A DNA stretch of 64,000 bases from Tretioscincus oriximinensis (lineage: Eukaryota > Chordata > Lepidosauria > Squamata > Gymnophthalmidae): positions 1,776,204-1,840,203 of the forward strand of contig JAJVDF010000227.1 of the NCBI GenBank assembly GCA_022410635.1, in the 5' to 3' direction. Numbering within the stretch: the stretch's first letter is position 1; each line of letters starts with the position of its first letter. A model generated the notes under the pieces. It saw only the letters and a list, made by a program, of their open reading frames with translations, made no database searches and was not told the origin of the DNA. Position numbers and translations under genes: made by a program. Below, one piece after another: positions 59,801 to 64,000 of this stretch.

Positions 59801-60034
59801 TATTAAGAAGGAAGCACCACCAGGGTAGCAGCTCGGTTTGGGGCGAGAGTCAAGGCGGGCAGCGGGCGAATTTGCGCGTGATCGCGATCCGAGAGGCAGC
59901 CGCGCGTGTGGACGCCCCGCTATGCCTCTCTGCAGTCTCCACGATGCGCGCGTCGTGCCCTGGGCGTTTGGCTCCTTCGCTCTTCCCTCGACGCGCTGGG
60001 CTGGAAGGAAGCCCAGCGAGGCGACTCGTCCTCT

Positions 60035-60078
60035 TGCAGGCAGGCAGGCAGGCAGGCGCGTGTGTGTGTGTGTGTGTG
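60035..60078. repeat. (GGCA)n followed by (TG)n
   Basis: Five or six CAGG units then about nine TG units, inside the CpG island. Confidence 0.9.
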
Positions 60079-60514
60079 CTTAGGATCAGCCCGGCCCTTC
60101 GCTCGTGTCCCGGGTTGCCGCCTCAAGCAGACGACGGCCTCTGCGCGACATCCTTGCAAACATTGGCCGCGGCCCACCCCGGCTGGCTTTCTTCGGTTCG
60201 CGCCTTCGGGGCTCTTGTGGTTCGAGGCCAAAGCTCCCGTCCCAGCCGAGGCCGCTTAGCTGGCTGGCTGGTTGGTGCGGCTGCATTTCTGGGACTGGAG
60301 GGCTAGAAGGATCCCGGGAGCCGTCGAAGGACGAGGGAAAGCGGCGTTTGCTTGGAGAAGGCGGCGGAAGGCGGGACAAGCTCGCCGCTGCTGGGCTACA
60401 CCAGTGGCTCGTAATCAAAAACGAAGCAAGGGTGGCGAGGCTACTTGGTCGTTAGATAGGCCACCAACAGGAAATCTCAAAATGTATAGGAAAGGAAAAA
60501 ATATTAAGATCTCA

Positions 60515-60662
60515 GGACCAAGGCTCTGGTCACTCTTAAACCTTCTCCAGTCTTGAAGAACGAGCTCAATCTGCCCCCCCCCCCACTTTTTACTCCAGGA
60601 AAAAACAACAACGAATTAAGCTCATTCTTCAGGACTGAAGGCTTAAAAACAGATGCTTTTAT
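60515..60662. mobile_element. MITE family C
   Basis: CTCCAGTCTTGAAGAACGAG mirrors CTCATTCTTCAGGACTGAAG. There is a poly-C run in the middle. Confidence 0.7.
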
Positions 60663-60727
60663 AATCACCAACAGCCCAAGCTGGATTTCAAAGAAATAGC
60701 CGTGTTAATATCGGTCCAGAAAATCTA

Positions 60728-61038
60728 AGCTGCATCCACACATCACTATGGCTGCATCCACACCAGTCTTATCCTGGCCTATCCCTCGGAATAGGAACCT
60801 GCCAACCACATGCTAGTGTAGACTGTGGCAGGCCCCGAATGGGGCCTGCCATAGTCTATACTGGCATGTGGATGGCCAAGCTCTGTCCGGTGATGTGATC
60901 CAGAATAAGGCTGGGTCCTAAGTGATTGGATATTCCACAATAAAGCATTGGGTGGACTGGTTTATTCCAGAATATCCATCCTTTTATTGTGGAATATCCA
61001 ATTATAGTTGAATAAATAAGGGATGTGTGGATGCAGCC
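60728..61038. mobile_element. MITE family B with CTA duplication, itself holding MITE A
   Basis: It starts AGCTGCATCCACACATCAC and ends GGGATGTGTGGATGCAGCC. CTA is on both sides (60725-60727 and 61039-61041). The interior GGATATTCCACAATAAAGC mirrors TTTTATTGTGGAATATCC. Its left end is separated by a family A insertion. Confidence 0.85.
60750..60918. mobile_element. MITE family A inside MITE family B
   Basis: GGCTGCATCCACACCAGTC at the left, GAATAAGGCTGGGTCC at the right. The centre AGGCCCCGAATGGGGCCT is a hairpin tip. Confidence 0.85.
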
Positions 61039-61628
61039 CTAGTAGCGGGTGCAGCACTTTAGAAATTATCAAAAAAAATTAGGCGGCATAAACTTTCATA
61101 GGCAGGTCTGCTTCTTCAGATAGCTGGAAAGATGATAGATAGGCACATATTTAGTAGCACCTTAGAGACTAACACGAAAAAGGGAAGCAGTGAGCTGGAC
61201 AAGTCTATTTCAAGTCTGTATCTCAAAAGTCATGTTGCCAGTCTAATGAGCGCTGGGCATAGAGTTACAACCTTCTGCTTAAGCAAGGGCGAATATTTTG
61301 CGCCCCTTCACAAAATCCTGGGGTTTAGAATATGATCTTTCTTAACAGGCATCTCAACCGCTGTCCTGGGACTTGTGGCACCCCTCTTTCGCGCCCCTTT
61401 TGTTGTTCTTGGAGATCTTTTCTGGCACTCCTTGCCACTATGCTCTTGGAACCAGCCCAGAAACGACCTTCGGCACCTTTTCACGTTCTTTTAATAGGGC
61501 TCCTGATCTTGTAAGATGATATATATATATATACATTTATAAGAAGCATGAGCTCTGATCGCCTGGTCTCAGCCCCATTCAGTTTAATGACCAAAATCTA
61601 CACACCGCAGTTGTAAATACAACACATG

Positions 61629-61790
61629 GGCCTTGTCCTTCCTGAGCCTTATTCTGGGCTATATCTTGGAATAGGAGCCTGCGGTCTACATGCTATAGAT
61701 TATGGCAACCCCCATTTTTACAGAGCTTGGAGGATCAAGCTCTGTACCAAGAAACAACCCAGAATAACAACAACCAGTGAGAATAGGGGC
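61629..61790. mobile_element. MITE family A (diverged)
   Basis: GGGCCTTGTCCTTCCTGAGC, TATTCTGGGCTATATCTTGG and CAACCCAGAATAAC. Confidence 0.7.
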
Positions 61791-61847
61791 TCCTCAGATT
61801 TTTGAATTTTGTCGTCACTGTCACTAAAACGCTGCAGTAGGCAGATA

Positions 61848-62120
61848 GGCACGAATGGCGCAGTCGCTAAGGAGACAAGTTCTTATCTGAGAGATTGTGT
61901 TTCGAGGCCCTCAGTTGGAGGTAGGGAGGGGTGAGCACCTTCTACTAGCCTGCAGCTCTAGCCAATCCAGCTATTCAAAAGCAAGAATTGCAAGAAATTG
62001 CAACAGACTGTATAGATAAATAGGAACCACCAGAGCGTGGTGGGGAAGATAGAATGTAAGTCGCTTTTAGCCCCTTCGGGTGAGAAAAGCAAGATATAGG
62101 AATACAGATCTCCTTCTTCT
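61848..62120 (+). mobile_element. tRNA-derived SINE (family T)
   Basis: Head ACGAATGGCGCAGTCGCTAA with B-box-like TGTTTCGAGGCCC, body GGGGTGAGCACCTTCTACTA, tail CTCCTTCTTCTT. Confidence 0.8.
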
Positions 62121-62203
62121 TGGCGTGCTTTTTCTGCAGATTTCACATTCCTCATTAACATCTGCAACGGATAGGACCAGAAAGATTTGAAGGCGCTTTT
62201 TAA

Positions 62204-62340
62204 ACTGCATCCACATATTACTTATTTATTCCACTATAGTTGGACATTCCACAATAAAGCATTGTGTGGACTAATTTATTTCAGAATATCCATGCTTCAT
62301 TGTGGAATATCCAATTATAGTGGAATAAATAAGGGATGTA
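62204..62340. mobile_element. MITE family B
   Basis: ACTGCATCCACATATTACTT then TTTATTCCACTATAGTTGG mirror CCAATTATAGTGGAATAAAT. The right end is clipped after AGGGATGT. Confidence 0.85.
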
Positions 62341-62780
62341 ATTCTTCACCATAGCGATTTAAAAATGCATCTTTAAGCCCCCTTCCTCAACACTTGTTAA
62401 TAAAAGGATATAATGTGGAAGTGAAAAGTTTTCCTTTGTTAAAACCGAATTAAGTCTCATTGTGGAAAAAAATCTCAGTATTCCTACAAGATCGGATTTT
62501 CCTTGTTTCATTCCTGTCGTTCAGTTAATAAATGATTTCGATCCTCATTTTTGGGGGCATTGATGAAATTTAGATCTTTCCTGCTATAGAGCTTGTTGGT
62601 AGTAGAAGAACTGGAAGATGAGAATTAAAATCTACACTTTATAGATTATTTTATTCCAGATCTTGCCCGTCCACATTTCCCACCTTTCAAGGTTATTGTG
62701 ACAATAAACTTGAGATAGAGAAAATAATTGTGTTTGCTACCATGAAGATCTCAGAGTGAGTAGACAACATAAGTGATCCG

Positions 62781-63191
62781 AGCCTTGGTCACACCTTAAA
62801 TTTTAATCCACTTTCAATCCACTTTCATCCATCAGCAGAGAGAAATCCATCAGCAAAGTGACCAGCTGTTTTCAGCATTCCCTACCTCAGAAAAAAAAAG
62901 CTTCTTTCCCTTGGAAAGAAAATGATTAGTCATTCTGCTAAGGTGTTGTTCCATAATGAAAATGGATTGAAGCTGGATTAAAATTTAAGCAAGACTATAA
63001 CCTTCCTTCTTAAGCAAAAGGAAACAATGGTAAAACCGCATTCAGAACTGTGAAACTCTCTGCTGTTGTTGCCTTAAACATCTAAAACTGGTTTTGGTTT
63101 TTCAAGTCCCCCACAGGGACTTTCGCCGTTTGGATGTGGCTTTAGCATTGTTTCCTTTTACTTAAGCAAGAGGACCATAGTCTCACTTAAA
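62781..63191. mobile_element. Two adjoining foldbacks (MITE C and a second hairpin)
   Basis: The first has 25-nt arms (62796-62820 and 62964-62988, GGATTGAAGCTGGATTAAAA at the right). The second has about 60-nt arms (62984-63044 and 63131-63191), including AGTAAAAGGAAACAAT-type pairing. They share the TTTAAG at their junction. Confidence 0.75.
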
Positions 63192-63618
63192 TATTAATTC
63201 AGCTTCATACACCCAGTTAAGAAAATTAGTGCCCCCAAGATGGAATAAACATGAGACAGGAAAGTCAGGGACGCCCCCTGATCCAAGGAACTGCCCTCTC
63301 CAAATTGGAAGCAGAGGAACATCTTTTTTCAGCTGCATGGAGATCCATTCCATGGTGCATCATAACAGAAATAAACACAATAAAGAGAAAGACCTTAGTT
63401 TAACCTCCTGTTGGTGTTTGGCAAAAATAAAAATAAATAGCAGGTGGATTTCAGCTGCATATAATTCGACCATTGGTTGATTAATAACATCCCTTGTTAT
63501 AAACTGGATTTCCCCTCCCACTCAGAATGTTTTAAAAGAGTAGGTCCCACATTGACTCCCAAGGGAGGGATAGTTGTTACCAGAGATAATTTGTCCTTTA
63601 ATAGATTTATGGTCACCT

Positions 63619-63782
63619 CCTTAGGACTCATCCACACGGAGCCTTATTCTGGGTCACATCTCGGGACAGAGTTTGGCCATCCACATGCCATTCGGGGCCT
63701 GCCATAGTCTACACTNGCATGTGGTTGGCAGGCTCCTATTCCGAGGGACAGCCCAGGATAAGGCTCCGTGTGGATGCAGCCT
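63619..63782. mobile_element. MITE family A
   Basis: CATCCACACGGAGCCTTATT at the left mirrors AAGGCTCCGTGTGGATG at the right. The central hairpin has lost part of its left arm (CCATTCGGGGCCTGCCATAG remains). Confidence 0.85.
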
Positions 63783-63849
63783 TCAGCAGTATCATAATCT
63801 AAAGATTCATGCAAATACTGTAAACAATGGTCAAAAAGACTCAAGGTTC

Positions 63850-64000
63850 TAAGGACTAGAAACAATGGAATGAAACTGCAAGGGAGTAGATTTAGATTAG
63901 ATATTAGAAAAAACTTTCCAACAGTAAGGGTGATAAACCAGTGGAACAGTTTGCCACAGGAGGTGGTGAGTTCACCTTCACTGGAAGTCTTCAAACAGAG
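63850..64000 (+). mobile_element. CR1 LINE (same subfamily as 26268), cut by the window edge
   Basis: CTAGAAACAATGGAATGAAA, then [24 protein letters not shown] coding (63936-63995) matches 26320-26470 closely. It runs off the end. Confidence 0.8.

Larger units (their letters stand above)
57715..60470 (+). promoter_or_regulatory. CpG island promoter, probably of MKX (Mohawk homeobox)
   Basis: This is an abrupt GC- and CpG-rich region in an otherwise AT-rich window, interrupted once by a MITE pair (59345-59604). It contains GC boxes (GGGGCGG at 57761 and 58006), a CCAAT box, G-runs and a strong donor at 58246. CpG islands of this size usually mark RNA polymerase II promoters. Downstream of an ODAD2 3' end, in the same orientation, vertebrate synteny predicts MKX, a TALE-class homeobox repressor of tendon development whose first exon is non-coding in mammals. 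The MKX start peptide was not found in the remaining 6 kb, which fits a long first intron. The gene name is an inference. Confidence 0.6.
60697..61210 (+). repeat. Interspersed repeat D, split by MITEs B and A
   Basis: The left part is AGAAATAGCCGTGTTAATAT. The right part resumes at 61042 (GCAGCACTTTAGAAATTATC, CTGCTTCTTCAGATAGC), with a further partial unit at 61148 (TAGCACCTTAGAGACTAACA). Matches 18303. Confidence 0.6.

Overview
The window is vertebrate nuclear DNA, most likely from a squamate or another reptile. Supporting signs are CR1-type LINEs ending in TTCTTATG-like repeats, an R4/Dong-like LINE, L2-like LINE tails, at least two clear tRNA-derived SINE families, and very many short DNA transposons (MITEs). 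There are no operons, CRISPR arrays or prokaryotic signals. Coding DNA is minimal: nearly all open frames are chance frames or decayed LINE protein. The species call is from memory of repeat types and was not searched.

Genes. A plus-strand terminal coding exon ends at 28441, with an AATAAA at 28761. It encodes an armadillo (ARM)-type C-terminus. A short candidate exon at 24867-24918 joins it in phase and completes an ARM repeat. I read these as the 3' end of ODAD2 (ARMC4). About 30 kb downstream, 57.7-60.5 kb is a CpG island with GC boxes, a CCAAT box and a strong splice donor at 58245/58246. In mammals the next gene downstream of ODAD2, in the same orientation, is the homeobox gene MKX, which has a non-coding first exon. 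The island is therefore probably the MKX promoter and exon 1. That is a synteny inference, and no MKX coding sequence is visible.

Layout. 1-24.8 kb is probably an ODAD2 intron, with scattered L2, CR1, SINE, hAT and mariner-type pieces and a compound array of foldback palindromes at 13.1-13.8 kb. 24.9-28.8 kb holds the ODAD2 end, with a three-level nest of transposons in its last intron. 28.8-55 kb is intergenic: an R4-like LINE split by a CR1 (which contains a 610-N assembly gap), a pogo/Tigger-like element, two hAT elements with perfect 8-bp duplications, a Tc1-like element, and repeated MITEs. 55-64 kb is the CpG island, flanked and interrupted by a dense cluster of palindromic MITEs.

The most unusual signal is that several otherwise different MITE families share one terminal motif (roughly GGCTGCATCCACAC). 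They are flanked by short duplications such as CTAA/CTAA, CTGA/CTGA, CTA/CTA and TAA/TAA, which suggests mobilisation by one transposase, possibly of PIF/Harbinger type. Many copies fold into near-perfect hairpins and they insert into one another.
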